A stretch of DNA of 64,000 bases from positions 5,445,168-5,509,167 of the forward strand of contig JABBOT010000082.1 of the NCBI GenBank assembly GCA_016165875.1. The letters run 5' to 3'. Below the pieces are notes generated by a model. It did not search any database. It worked only from the letters and a program-made list of their open reading frames with translations, and was not told where the DNA came from. The DNA is from Acanthopleura granulata (lineage: Eukaryota > Mollusca > Polyplacophora > Chitonida > Chitonidae). Positions within the stretch are counted from its first letter, which is position 1. Each line of letters starts with the position of its first letter. This document shows positions 1 to 13,100 of the stretch, one piece after another. The position numbers and the translations under genes were made by a program.

Positions 1-1070
1 GATTGTTGGCCCCAGTAGTGGACTTTAGAAACAGCAAAGACAGCTGCTATCCACGTCCAATCTTTATGTAGCTTTGCTGTGCCTTTACTTCTGCGGATTA
101 AATATCTCTGGCCGTTATTAAATGAGGAAGTTGTTTTATGATAATGTAATCATGATTCTTCCAGTGTCGCAAAGCCGCGCCATTAAGCTGCGTGTGGTAA
201 CAGATGTTATGGTGTTTAAGCACCCTATAATACAGATGTAGCTCCCTAGCCTAATTCTGAACACACCCAGCCCAACAATTGTAGACTATTGAACGGGTTT
301 TTTGTGTGTGACATACAACAGATGTCGCACAGAAAGACACATTAATACTCTACTTCTCCTTTCATATTTGCACACCGATTGATTACAACTAACATGATAT
401 ATTGAATCCGCCAAGTCATGGCTGGACAACTTGTTTACCACACCGCAAATGTCCTCGTGGAAGTAGACTTCTGGATGTCTCTATCATAAGCGACCAAATT
501 AACCCAAAAATAACAGACCTCTACAACGGACATAACTGATGTAAATGAAAGTGTGTTTGGTTCTGTAAAATGACACATTTTTCGTTTGCAATTTTGTAAC
601 AACATCCCTGGGTTCGTGCAATGACCTTTGATTGACGTTACTTCTTTGTTATTTATTTTATAAATTTGTACATGTTATAAACAGTACATTGGTCTCAGGA
701 AACTAACATCAACAAATAGTGCTCTCAAAAAAAAAATGAAATAAAAAATAGAATTCAGTATACCCGTGGTTATGACGTCCAAAGTCTATTGTGAAATATA
801 GCCTCCCACTGAAGTTTAGCTTCATGTAACAATTTGCAAGAATATCGCCCCCTACCACTCAACCATTACTTTAACTCTTACGAATGTACTAAGCTAAAAG
901 TTACTGCTGTATTTAAGAGTGAATCTGTAGATTGAATGTTTACGCAGTTCTGCACAACACACAAATCAGTCAGATACACGCATGAAGACTTTCTTAAATG
1001 TTCTTTTTCATAAATAATAAATTAATTAGCTTGTTAAATTAACATTCTCTTGATGCTTGTTCTGTTACAG
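1..1070. other. Intron or 5' flank of GARNL3
   Basis: AT-rich sequence with no recognisable exon. The first visible GARNL3 exon needs an upstream partner, so this is most simply intronic. I see no convincing coding block similar to the vertebrate GARNL3 N-terminus here. Confidence 0.6.
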
Positions 1071-1140
1071 TTCCCCAGCTTCAGACCTCTCTGCCAGACG
1101 AAGCGTCTTCAGCAGAAAACATTACGGCTCCGTGGAGCTG
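1071..1140 (+). CDS. GARNL3: GARNL3 exon 1 of those visible (internal exon)
   Basis: Acceptor TCTGTTACAG ends at 1070 and donor GTAAGT starts at 1141. Residues 1-23 end in SRKHYGSVEL, a block conserved near the N-terminus of GARNL3. The exon begins with one leftover base, so a 5' exon ending in two bases of a codon must lie upstream. Two other AG dinucleotides (1077-1078, 1083-1084) could act as alternative acceptors. The ends are clear, but the upstream part of this exon is less conserved than its 3' half. Confidence 0.85.
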
Positions 1141-4100
1141 GTAAGTACCGAATTCCTTATTATTTGGTTAAGTTCCAATTCCATTCAGAGTTAGCACCAG
1201 TTGCCGTTGCTTTAAGTCGATCACTTTGTCCGCAACATTCCTACATTCTAGGAGCTTTAGAGGTTTTAAACCTTTATGCAAGTCACAGCACCATATTACG
1301 ATGTGGTCTAAGAACAGACCCATGGGAGACTCTGTGGGCTACACAGAAGGTTCCGAATCACAGTAAAGAAGCATTGTTTCGTGCTGAGCATACAATCTCC
1401 TGAAGGTGTGACGTACTCCAGGAAAGAACAAAAGTGTACGCAGTTTTGGACCCTTTTTGATAAAGGCGGGAAGGAGTTTGCAACTCCCCATATCACATTA
1501 CTTACAGTACTGCGTGTAGCAAGGTTGCACGAATTGTTGTTATCAATTTTCTCAGCCCCAGTCGATTTCTGTGATTTCCTTTTTGCTCAGAATCGGGTGA
1601 TTTAGTGCCTTGTGATGTATTACTTTCTTGCATGTCAATACAATTCCGATGAATCGTGCGTTCCCTCTATCACTTTGCAAAGCAGATAAATACATACAGG
1701 TATTTTCAAAGAAACTCTCGAGAGTCTGGAACCTGAATTTTCTTTGATATTGTGACTTCAGAGACGCCTAGGTTCTTTTCGGTTTGACTCCACTTTTACG
1801 TCATAATAATACTAATGCACAATCGCATAGAAACCTAATAATTAAATACAACGGCGGATACTGTTGAACTTGGTTTCAAAAGCAGGCAAAAGAAGTCAGC
1901 CATTTGTGTTAGCTGAAAACCAAGGGTCATTTTCGTGATAAATGTGTCATATCTTAGACTTTCCTGTGGGGGACAATTTCTTTGACACTACCACTTGACA
2001 TGTGTATGGGAGGTTGCCAGGCCTGGGGCCCAAGGATGTTTGAAGTTAACATCCTGTCCACATTCTCCTGTCTGACCGTTCTCGCGTATCATTGTCTAGA
2101 ACTGACGATGGTTAGAGGCCACGGACTCACCCAGTAGGTGACCCATGGCAAACAGCAAGTCAAGCGATCTCTTCCGTCCGTTGCGACGCAGATAAAAGTG
2201 TCTTCTTTTCCAAAGACGGATTTCTGATTTTATCGAGAGGGAAGCATTACCAGGCGCAAAGCAAACTACCGGGCATACGTGATTCATCAAACCCAGTAAA
2301 GGTGTTCAGGAATGTGCGACCATTAATCAAGTCTCTGCTGGGAGTAATGACATGGAAAGAAGAGCTGAGCAATGGGTAGCTGACCTTCTGTGGAGCAACT
2401 ACAGTCCCATAGTAGGTACAAAAACACACCCCAAAAAGCCATCCCAAAAATGTGTTTATTAAAGTTCAATTCCGAGTGTGGACAATTCTGGCACCTTCGA
2501 TGAGCCAATTGTTTGAGATGCACAAAGTTAGCACATCTGCAAAGATGGCATTTGTTCAAATCAGGCTTTTGCAAGATTTTCTGAAAATTCACATCTTTAG
2601 ATGTGATTAAATATTTTGTGAGAAGAGATAGGATCTTCTGACGACATTACCACCCTGTAATCTGTGCTGACCTGAAATAAATCTTCAGTATGGTGTGAAA
2701 CATGATATAGATACGTTTCTGAAGTCACAACACCAGAGGTAGTTAACGCTACATGCGATGCCGGAGTCTCGGGAGTCTCTTTGAAGATACATGCAAGAGT
2801 TGATTTTCAGAGTCGACACAACACACAATGAGGACGTGCGCATTTCCTCTGGAATTGTAATAACATGTAGAAAATAATTCATTTGGGAAAGCAATAAATT
2901 ACTCGATTCCGTGCAAACAGGAAACCACAGATCTAGGCTGGATAGATACCAAGAAGTCTTACAGTCGATGCTGCTTTTACTTGCCTCACTTTGCTACATT
3001 TTTCCTTTGTCATTTCTTGGGTATCTCTTCGTCATATCTTAGTCTAAACACTAAGTCATTCGCGATGAAACCCCAATCTGTTAAACTGGCATTGATGTTT
3101 CATTGTCGATGGATCAGTGGTTTCAGACAACTTGGATATACGAGCTGATAGGCACCTGTGATTGCTCTTTTATCACCAGCGATCGCGAAAGACCGTTTGT
3201 ATAATATGAGGCAATCTATGAGGGATCTTACCGCAGCATGCGGCTTACATTTAAGGCGTGTGGAACGTGTTTCACATCACAGAGTTATCGCCATACTCTT
3301 CTAAGAAACTTGTTTCAGTAAAGCGGGATAGACGGAACTTTTTCATCAAATCAATCATTAATTTCGAAGGTTCGTAGTTCTAAGAAATCATATTCGATAA
3401 CCACATGACTAAGAGAGCGGAAAGTTAAATTCAATCGAATATTTATAAATTCAAGCCCCTGTCAAGTCCAGCATTGAAATCAATAGCGGTTAATGACTTG
3501 TGAGCAATAGTTATCTGATGTTTGCTGATGTGGCTCAGGATTGTGTGAACGCGGAGATCGCGGAGGGTTTGCGATGTTAAAATTCATTTCAAGAAAGCAG
3601 GTTAAAAAGAAATTTCCCGGAAGAAAGACCAAACCGATACTTCAATATTCAGTGCAGAAAGAAATGAAATAAGTGAAGCAATTTTTGACGAGTAGCCGAA
3701 ATGGGTACAGGATTTGAATATTTCTTGTTTATGCACATATCCAAATGCAAAATGAATGATTTAAGAGATTTTAGCAGATTTTGATACATCCAATATCACA
3801 TATCACTTTTAAAATACAACATGCCTCCCTTTGTATTATTGGGGTGCAGTGTGCGACTTTTACAGTGAATTACGTGCACATCCACACCGAAATGACACGG
3901 GATATTGTAAAATACGCGCTGTAAACGATAATTTACAGTAGAAAGTTAACTTCAGATTTTGTTCGTAAAGGTCCCCATGGTTCACATTTTCTTGTCGACT
4001 AAGTAAAGGAAATGATTTGTAGCTTGCTCGCGCACAGCAAATTATAGAATATCTAGTTCACAGTATATCAACTTAAACTGAATAATACGTTGCAAGTTTC

Positions 4101-7100
4101 GATTTATATATGACTGGACGAGTCGATACGACAAACTGCACCCCATGAAACCATGTATACATAACGGACTGTTTTACCAAGGCTTGAGGTCATCATGATC
4201 CCGTCTGTATGAAGGCTTGATTTTAATTAGTAGTGGGTATTAAATTATTCTAAAAGTAAAATCAATACAGAATAAAATAACAGCAACAGGAAAAGGAGAA
4301 CAAAACATGAAAAGATAAGCTTATAACCTCCAGTTGTTTAAACTGTTACCGACAAATTAAAGTAAATTTGATACCCAAGCTATAATAAACACTCTGTGGT
4401 GCTGAATAAGTGCAATGTCAGCGTTTGTGTGGATTCAAGTGCATGTCTACTACATCAAAAAAGACCAGATGCCCTTCACGGCTGAGTCGTTTTATTTGGG
4501 GAACATGTGATGAGAGCTAGTCATCACAGGGGACACCAGGTGCTGTCGGCAATAACACACAGCCATCAGCTGGCAAGGAATTGAATGATAGCGTGTATTT
4601 TCCGCTGACCACTTGAGGTTGGTATACCGAAAATATTTTTGGAAGCAGTTAAAAATATTGTAAATTTGAGACATTAATCCTCTGACGTGTAGAACGAGGC
4701 AGGTGTTCATTTTAAAGTCCATAATACATACCCTTTTCTGTCGTCGCATAAGTCTGTTCTTTTTGATCTACAATGAAAAAACCGACATTTTTCTGCAGAC
4801 GAAATAGCTGAAATTTAATTAGTATTTATTTCTTGATTTATTTTATTGATATTTAACATTTAAATCAAGACACTTTTGCTTAACCCAGGTCACCTGACAA
4901 CCTCCTGATTTAAGTCCTGTCCAGTAATGTTAAGAACAGGAGAGAGGCCAGTATTTTTCATTGCTTGTTCTTGTTTTTTCCAGTCTCATTCATTTGAAAA
5001 AGTATCACTGTTTAAGCCCAGATGTGGCTTGAAATCGAAGACAGCACCCCACCACGAGCCAACCCATCCCCACCCATCCAGACACACACATATGCACCTC
5101 CCATTGTGCTGGTATAGGACTTAACTGTCAATAAATATTTGAACATTCTCAACCCCCAGTAATGTGTGATATGACTTGTAGGTTCCCCAGCCCGCTGTAC
5201 AATCTACATTGTTTATTAAAAACCTACGATATATCAACAATTAATGATATTATCAATCTCGGTTATGCCGGTGATTACTGCCTTAGACAGCTGACAAACC
5301 CGCAACCTGCCGACTGATGGGCAGCTGGTTGAATTCACACGGAAGTTTGCTTATCAAGTAGCTCTTGGTTTGTTTATACAGTTATCGTATACAGTTATCG
5401 TATACAGTTATCATATTATGACCGTAATAACCCGAATACAACCAGCACGAAATGCCAGCAGACGTGGTGTAAATGATCTGAAATGATAATATATAATATG
5501 TACATACAGACATGTGGCCAAGGGTTATTAGATTTTTGAAAACTCTCGGTTTTTATTGAAATGAATTGATAGAAAGTAAATGCGGTACAATTTATGTACA
5601 ATCTATGCAAAATACTACAGTCGCACTAAATGGTTTGTGGCGGCCTCGTAGTGTTTACATGCGCTCTCTTACGGATGTAAGACGTCCGCTTAGCTTGTCA
5701 GTTTACGTAAGTTTTTCCCTCGACCTCGTTTTATCCTGGGTCATTGCGTCTTAAACCATCGATCCACCAAACACGACAGCGGGAGACAAAAAAACACTAT
5801 TGCTTAGAGCTTTGAATGAAAAATTGCCTAACACAAATGATGATGAACGCTGACAATTTTCTCTAAATATGTTACATATTAGGTGTAATCATTTCCTAGG
5901 TGGTTGAACCATTTTGTTAAGGATTGTACTAAGATTGCTTGGCTTACATGGTATGAATTGCCACGAAACATATGATGTATTTAGTGTTTCCTTTGCACAT
6001 ATACGTTGCCAAAGCTGTATTTGGAAGAACTACAAATAACCAAGCTTATGTCCTTAGGTCAGTTTGAGATCCCGGAAAAGTAGGAGAGAGGTTGATGACA
6101 AACTACGTGGCGCTAATTCACAAGGTATATTCATGTTTATGCGTGGTTCATGGACGATCTCTGTACTGCTTTACAGTGGCCTCTGTAGCCGAGGGGCTTG
6201 GCGCGCTAGTGCCTCTCACCCATGCGATCCCTGTGAGTTCCCCAACTCACATTATAGTTTCCTTTCCGGCCGTACATGGGAAGGTCCACCAGCAACCTGC
6301 AGATGGTCATGGGTTTACCCCGGGCTCTCTACGATTTCCTTCCACCATAATGTTGATCCTCGTCGTTTAAGTGAAATATTCTGGAGTACGGCATGAAAGA
6401 TCAATCTTTCATATTTCAAATAAATAAATATAATTGCTATATATACATGAGGCTACTATCTGGACCATCAACCGCAATCCACATAACCAAATGGTTCACT
6501 ATGAAAAGACCAAGTCAATTGACGTCAACCAAAGCGAGTGGTAATATAAACCTATAACGTGGCTGAAGAAAGCACCGCAGAATATGGCATCGCTTTAAAC
6601 CGTTGGCGGGAAAATTGTGTACCCATTTCATTAGTACAACCCTCACAGCTTGCAGTGTGTCCGGTGCATCGAGTTTCAAGAAGGAATTACGCGTCAAAAC
6701 TAGGGCTTCAGGAAGTCAACGTGCCAACTGACTGCATTTCAATTATTTAACATGGCGTCATGATACTGGGCCGTGGCGATCATTACGCAAACACACCAGC
6801 GCGGCGCACACCGCCCCTACTCATATGCCTACCTGTGAGAATTTGATACACGGCACCATTCGACAAAGAGAGCATAGGATGAAGATCTAATCTCATTATC
6901 ACATATTCTTCTGTAGCTCCTGGGAATCACTTCGTGGAAATTTATGACACGCTTGTGAAGTGTCTGGCAGTATGGGAAAGGATCAGGCACGAGGCACGTC
7001 GTGTTGGAGCTATTTACTTCTGCAGTAGAGATGTGCAATATATACGCGTGTCCAGAAGTACAGTATGCATGTGACAGGCTGTTAGGATTTGAAATATTAA

Positions 7101-10100
7101 ACAAGTAATTACGTCTCGATATACATGTTATTTGTGAATAGGATTTAGTGGAGCAATCTCACTCAAAGGAAATACAACGAATTCAATGAATTTATTGATT
7201 TATTTATGTGGATTTTATAAATGTGACACATATATGTCAATGGTCGGATCTGGGCAAATTCTTGGACGAAGACCTGGACCTAGCCAGGCAGCCGACAAAT
7301 CTCCTGACGCTATACGTCCGCCGAACCAACGTAAACTCAACATAGCACAGTCATTAGAAGCACTGCTCATGGATTTGCAAATTATACAAATATAGTCGTT
7401 GAAAGTGACATTCGTATGTCAGGCATAGAACGGTCTGTGCCAATAATCTCAAGGCCGGTTTCAAAAAAATGTTCACCACAAAACCACCAAAGAATTAATA
7501 ATGTCCTTTTATGAAATAAAAGGACGAAATCATGAAAACAGAATCAGTCAGAAATTTTCAATGACGGAAAGACGCAATAAATTCTGCAGGCGAACAAATT
7601 AAATCAGTATCAAAATCGTGTATCATTCCAATTAATAAATTAAGCAGAATATGCACCTCAGCTTCGCTTTGTCTGAAGTTCAACGGGGTGATTGCCGCAG
7701 TTAAGTGTTGATCGTTTCTGGTCAATGTGTTCTGACATATTTTGATGATACATGTAACTGGGCAAGTCATATATACACCCACATACTAACCAAGTAGTGA
7801 AAGAGAAAATTATTACCCCACACATGTACTGGCCACAGTATAAATTGAATGTAAATGCGGAATGAATTGTATGCGGAAGCAACGCCTGTCAGCCTAACAT
7901 GTAAAGCCAGAAATAGTCCATAAATTACCCAGGAAGAACAGCCATAAACCACTGTGTAAATACTTGGTGATTACGACTGATTTATTACTACACCATTGTT
8001 TTACTCTGGTCATGACGTAAGGTTGAGTATCCCTTAGTAGGTGGACGTGGAGCCTTAGTGATGCTGCTTGCTTACTCAGACAATTACCAAACAGAAGAGT
8101 CACATTATATGAAGTGCACCTCAAATGATTATTCCTTTTACCACCGCTGTTATTGAAAACCTCCCATTGTGCCCGTTGGCAGTGATAGATAGTTACCCCA
8201 TGTTGCTATGGTAAGGCGGAGCAGTAAGGTCTCCGTCTGTGTAAAAGATGCCATCGAGACGACCCCGAGAGCTTTCCGTCCATCAGTCAGCGGGGAAGTG
8301 TTCGGGGAACGGAAGCGAAAGAATCAGCCTTCGTGTATATCTATTATGCATTGGCCTGAACGCCATGAAGATTTGCCACCCTCAGATTGACACAGGAACA
8401 TCGCCACAAAGTCATGGATCATAATAAGCTCGGTCAACAAGGCTGGGCTCTTTCCAGGGTTCCTTCACTTTTTGTTTGTCGCTCTGTAAAATGATGTCTA
8501 TCTGGCTGTGAGATTCAATGGGTATATCTTATGACATTGCTTTCCAATTGCCATGAGGGAACCTCCGGTCGAAGTGTCAAGAAAGTCAAATAGATTGGAA
8601 GTCTTTGGGCAATTGAACAAACACAGATAGAACAGCGCGACATTAGAGAAAATCATGAATGATGGTGGACACATAGCCTTATCAGCTCCACAAGGGCTGG
8701 AGAATAAGGTCGACGTATTCGACCACATTCACTTCGGTAGTTAGTCCCAACACACCATGATGAAAACTACACTCCGTTTTGCCTTGGTAGGTCATATATT
8801 GGCCCAGTATTGTTAACCGAATAGTTTTTGTCCTCATAAAACATCAAGCAGAGCGCACAAGGAAAGAAAATCGAAAACTGAAATCACCATTGTTCTATTG
8901 GAATACCATCGAAATTTACCCTAAGAACGTCATCGCAAACTCGAAAATGAGCAATCGACAACACAACTTAGCCGCCAATTACGTACGTCGAGCAGAGGTT
9001 CAGCTTCACACGGCAAAACACTACCAGTACTCTCTCATCCTTATTGATTAAGTCCGGATGGACTATTCCGGCTACCTAAGAAAATCAGTCCACGTAAATA
9101 TAGAATCCGCAGTTCTTCGGAATTCTCCAATTGAAGGATTACAAGTCCTGTAGTGACGAGCAGCAGATGGCCCGGTACGCCAACGCTGGTAGATATCCAA
9201 CTGCCCAGCAAGGTGTAAGTTTCCAGTGCAGACGGGTTGACAATAGCGCCCGTAATGCCGAGCTGGCGGTGTATGTTTCCCGCCTCGGAAATATACACAA
9301 AGTCACTTTCAGGGTAAACTGGGATGAAATGTACGTAATCGCACAAAGAGACAATGAGCGATACAAGCTCCAAAAGAACGTCTCATACCAACAGCAAGTG
9401 GCGAAACACAAGCTGACAAAGTGCTAGACACCCAAAAATGGAGTACAAAATGAAAAAATTGTCGAAAGGCGTGTAAGCCAATATCTCCAAAATCCCATAA
9501 AAATCCTTCTAAGTAGGCAAGAGCAAATATGACTCGAGTGGACACAAGTAAAGCGACTGCTCTTAAAGTGGACGTAAGTAAATGACCGTTCTCAAAGTGG
9601 ACGTAAGAAAATGACTGCGAGCTTTACAACTTCGTCGCTCATATTTATAGGCTAACGTAAAGAAAATTCTGAATGGTCTGTCCGTAAACATGTTTACAAT
9701 ATGGGTACATCTTTCCAGAACAAACGCATCATGCACGATGACACGAAACTGATAAACACAGAAGCCTCGAGAACACGCGAACACGCGACTGAATTCCAGC
9801 GCAGGCTATCGCGTACACAGAGAAAAACAAATGTAAGTCAGACACAGACCTGGTTAGAGTAAAAACAAATAAAAAAAATATATAATACAATATTTTAAAG
9901 ACCGGGTTCGTAACAAGGGAAATGGTGATTTTGTTTGTTACCTACACACATATTGACGCCTAGTAATTTCGCGGTCGCTGTCCTATTTTCATATATCTAT
10001 GAACTTAAATTTTTTCCTCACACGAATGAAGCATTTGCTGCCATGAGCGTAAATCAGACAACTGATTATTGAACAAAACTTTTCCATGAATTGGAGAGAA

Positions 10101-13100
10101 AAGAATACTCGTCTGTTTTGGGGACGAGGAAGAAGATTTCTTTTTGAAAAGGCCTGCATGTCGCATGCATATAACAAGCCGAAATCAGCACACAGGGCGT
10201 GAATAAAAGTGTGGCCTAGTAATAACAACACATTACTGTGGTCTGTCGACTTGTTGCTTCATTTGGGCGCCAGTACGTCTATCCGTCATATGCAAAGCAG
10301 GTTGCATATGCGTCCTTGTGATTTTGGAATTTTGTACCTGTTTCTGGGACAGTCGTTGACTTGCATGTGCAATTGTAAGTTAATTTGAAGTTGGCCAGAC
10401 CTTGTTTTAAATGTTTATTAAACTGAGCGAGCTTAATCTTTGCACTTTACCTTCATACTCATGTGTTTGCAATCAACCTGGAAGTTTAGATTAATGATAC
10501 TGCACAAGGGAGTTTGTCAAACTGTGTTTTTGAACGACTTTTAATGTTGGCTTGGACTGTATCATACTACCAACGACCGACAGAGCTTGCGTTTGGCTTC
10601 GTTACAAGTATGACTACTTAACTTATGATGGCCATGTCAGATGGGACCGACGGCACCTGCAAAGAGACGGATTATGCCGATTTACAATGAAATGAAAGAA
10701 TCGAACAGTCACGTTATATAATGTGTACTTGATTGTTAGTAACGGCCTCGCTGAATCAGTTTAAATAGGCTAGAGGCTGCCGAGGAATATTTACCGTTGT
10801 TCCAGACAAAGTACATTCAAGCTCGTTACAGTTTACTTTATTTCAACTCTATAATTAATTCTTAATTGGCCACCGCCAGATGCAATTAATGATGTGGTCT
10901 GAGGTATTAAATATTCAGAACCGAAAGTCAGATTGTGTAACCTGGCATGTTTGCTTTGTTCGAGCATGTTTGGTTTTAGCTGTTGACGTTGCCAAATGTA
11001 TAGATGTTTGCCTTAGTTGACTGTAAACAATATGAAAAACACGGGCCCCATGGAGGATTAAACTGACTAAGGTATCAGCAGACAAGTCTGCGATCGAACT
11101 GGGTTCATTGTGTGAGCTTTCATCGAAACATTTTGGTTAAGAATCGTTCTCCCCCCCCGCTCCCCAACAAAGTAGATTTGACCCCATTGTGTTCGAATTG
11201 CCGAGACCCTCGACATCACCATTACCTGTTCTCAGGCTTTTGTCCCGTTTTACCCCGAGCTCTTCTTTACTCACGACTGGTGTAAATGAGAAATTAAGAG
11301 CTCTCCTGTTTACAATTCGATCGATTTTCCTGAGCATTCTTTGTGACCTACCGAAGTTGTTTTTTTCTTCTTTCCATGTTACTTTACAATGAAACATTCG
11401 GTTTCTTATTTCTACAGATAATCATGTGGCTCTACTTTTTGGCGTCTTTACCGTTGACACTTTCCAATGCATAAAAGAGGCAATGTTTCGTTCCTGGGCC
11501 TTGAGCTAAGACAGTTTGCAAAGGAGGTATTATTCGAAACGCTCACATAAAGACGTCCAACGATGCACGAGGCTCCTTTTGGAGGCCTTCTGGCGTGTTT
11601 TCTCTTCCGTGTTTGTCATCTACTTGTTAGTGTATAATGCTTACACGCACTTTCCGCCAATCTGTTATTGGCCATGTATTAGCCACGCTTCTTATATCCC
11701 TTGTTCACTCCATCACAATGACGGGATCCACGCCCACCCACTCATTATCTGTTTATTTATTTATCCATTTGTTTGTCTAATTGGACCTGACTGACGTAGC
11801 CCTCTGAACCTTCTCTCTCGCCGCAGACAACTGGCGCTACTGCAATAATGATGTGCAAATCGGTGATGAATATAAACCATTGAAAAATTTGAAGCTTTCA
11901 ATCGGTGTGATGGTCATGCAATTCTTAGTAAGTAGTGGCGAAGAAGACAAAAAGGCGGCCAGGCCTCACAACACACTTTAAAGTGCCACTCTGGTCAGAA
12001 TACAAATTGCGTGAAATATTACAATGATATGAAAGAAATTCTACGTAATAAGCCTAACAATATGTTTCCAAAAAATTTTGATGAATAACACTATTTAACC
12101 CATATAACTGAAGATTCCTTGGAAAAGAAAATCTTCGGCTGTGTCTGTAAAATATTCCTTATGTGACGTAATGATATTCATTGTATGACGCCGAATCAGG
12201 CAGGTGTGACGTTGAATAAGAGATTTATGCTGGGATTACTTCAAGAGCGTTTGAAAGGACAGCGTCATTTGTGGAACACGTCAGCGATTGATAACGTCAT
12301 GTGTTCGTGTTTGACGCCACACCAGGCAAGGTGGAAGGGACAGAAATATTTTGTTTCCGTATACTCTGACGAAACGTACAATATCGGTTTTAATACGCTA
12401 AAATGATTTCACAATTTAGGAAAGAAATTCAAACTATCCCAGTTTTTATCAATTCCTCTTGCTTTTAAGACACAGATGTTTTGACACCAAAATAACTCTT
12501 TAAACATCCAATTCTTCTCCTTAAGCAACTTTGGAGTTCCCGCATTGAAGCTTGACTATGCTGAATGTTTACCAATCTAGCGACTTCAGAGAAGATTCTG
12601 CGTGATGTTTTTCCTATCTGGGTGAAGAGGTTCCGTCTTTTGTCCTAGGGGCACCCTGTTCTTGTACCGGCATCTTTATGGCGTCGGCTAAATGTAGTCA
12701 GTACCCGACACGAAAGCGCACTTAGCGCTATTAGTGGTGCGCAGGGCGTGTACATCTTTGATGTGCCGTATACAGCGTGGCCTGGAGATAGGAAGCCAAG
12801 CCGACAGCTTAAAGTGCTTGGAACATTGCGATCATACACTGAATCTGACCTTGGCTGCTTCCCTTTGGGGTATCACGCCCTCTCTGTCAAGATACAACCC
12901 ATTCAGCATGTGTAATTAATGCACCAGTTACAGATCAGACATTCTCTATGTTTATACATCAGCCTGGGTGTCTGACTCTGAAACTACATGGCTGTAATTT
13001 TCCTCCAATACCGCACCGAGGATATACGTGTAATTTCATATATATCTACGTGATGTTCTTAAATGAGTTAGAATTAGAACCCGACCGAAACCCATCTACT

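Noticed and set aside
6064..6396. Two overlapping forward frames of 92 and 110 codons
   Set aside because: They run through the SINE copy at 6178-6430 in non-coding frames.
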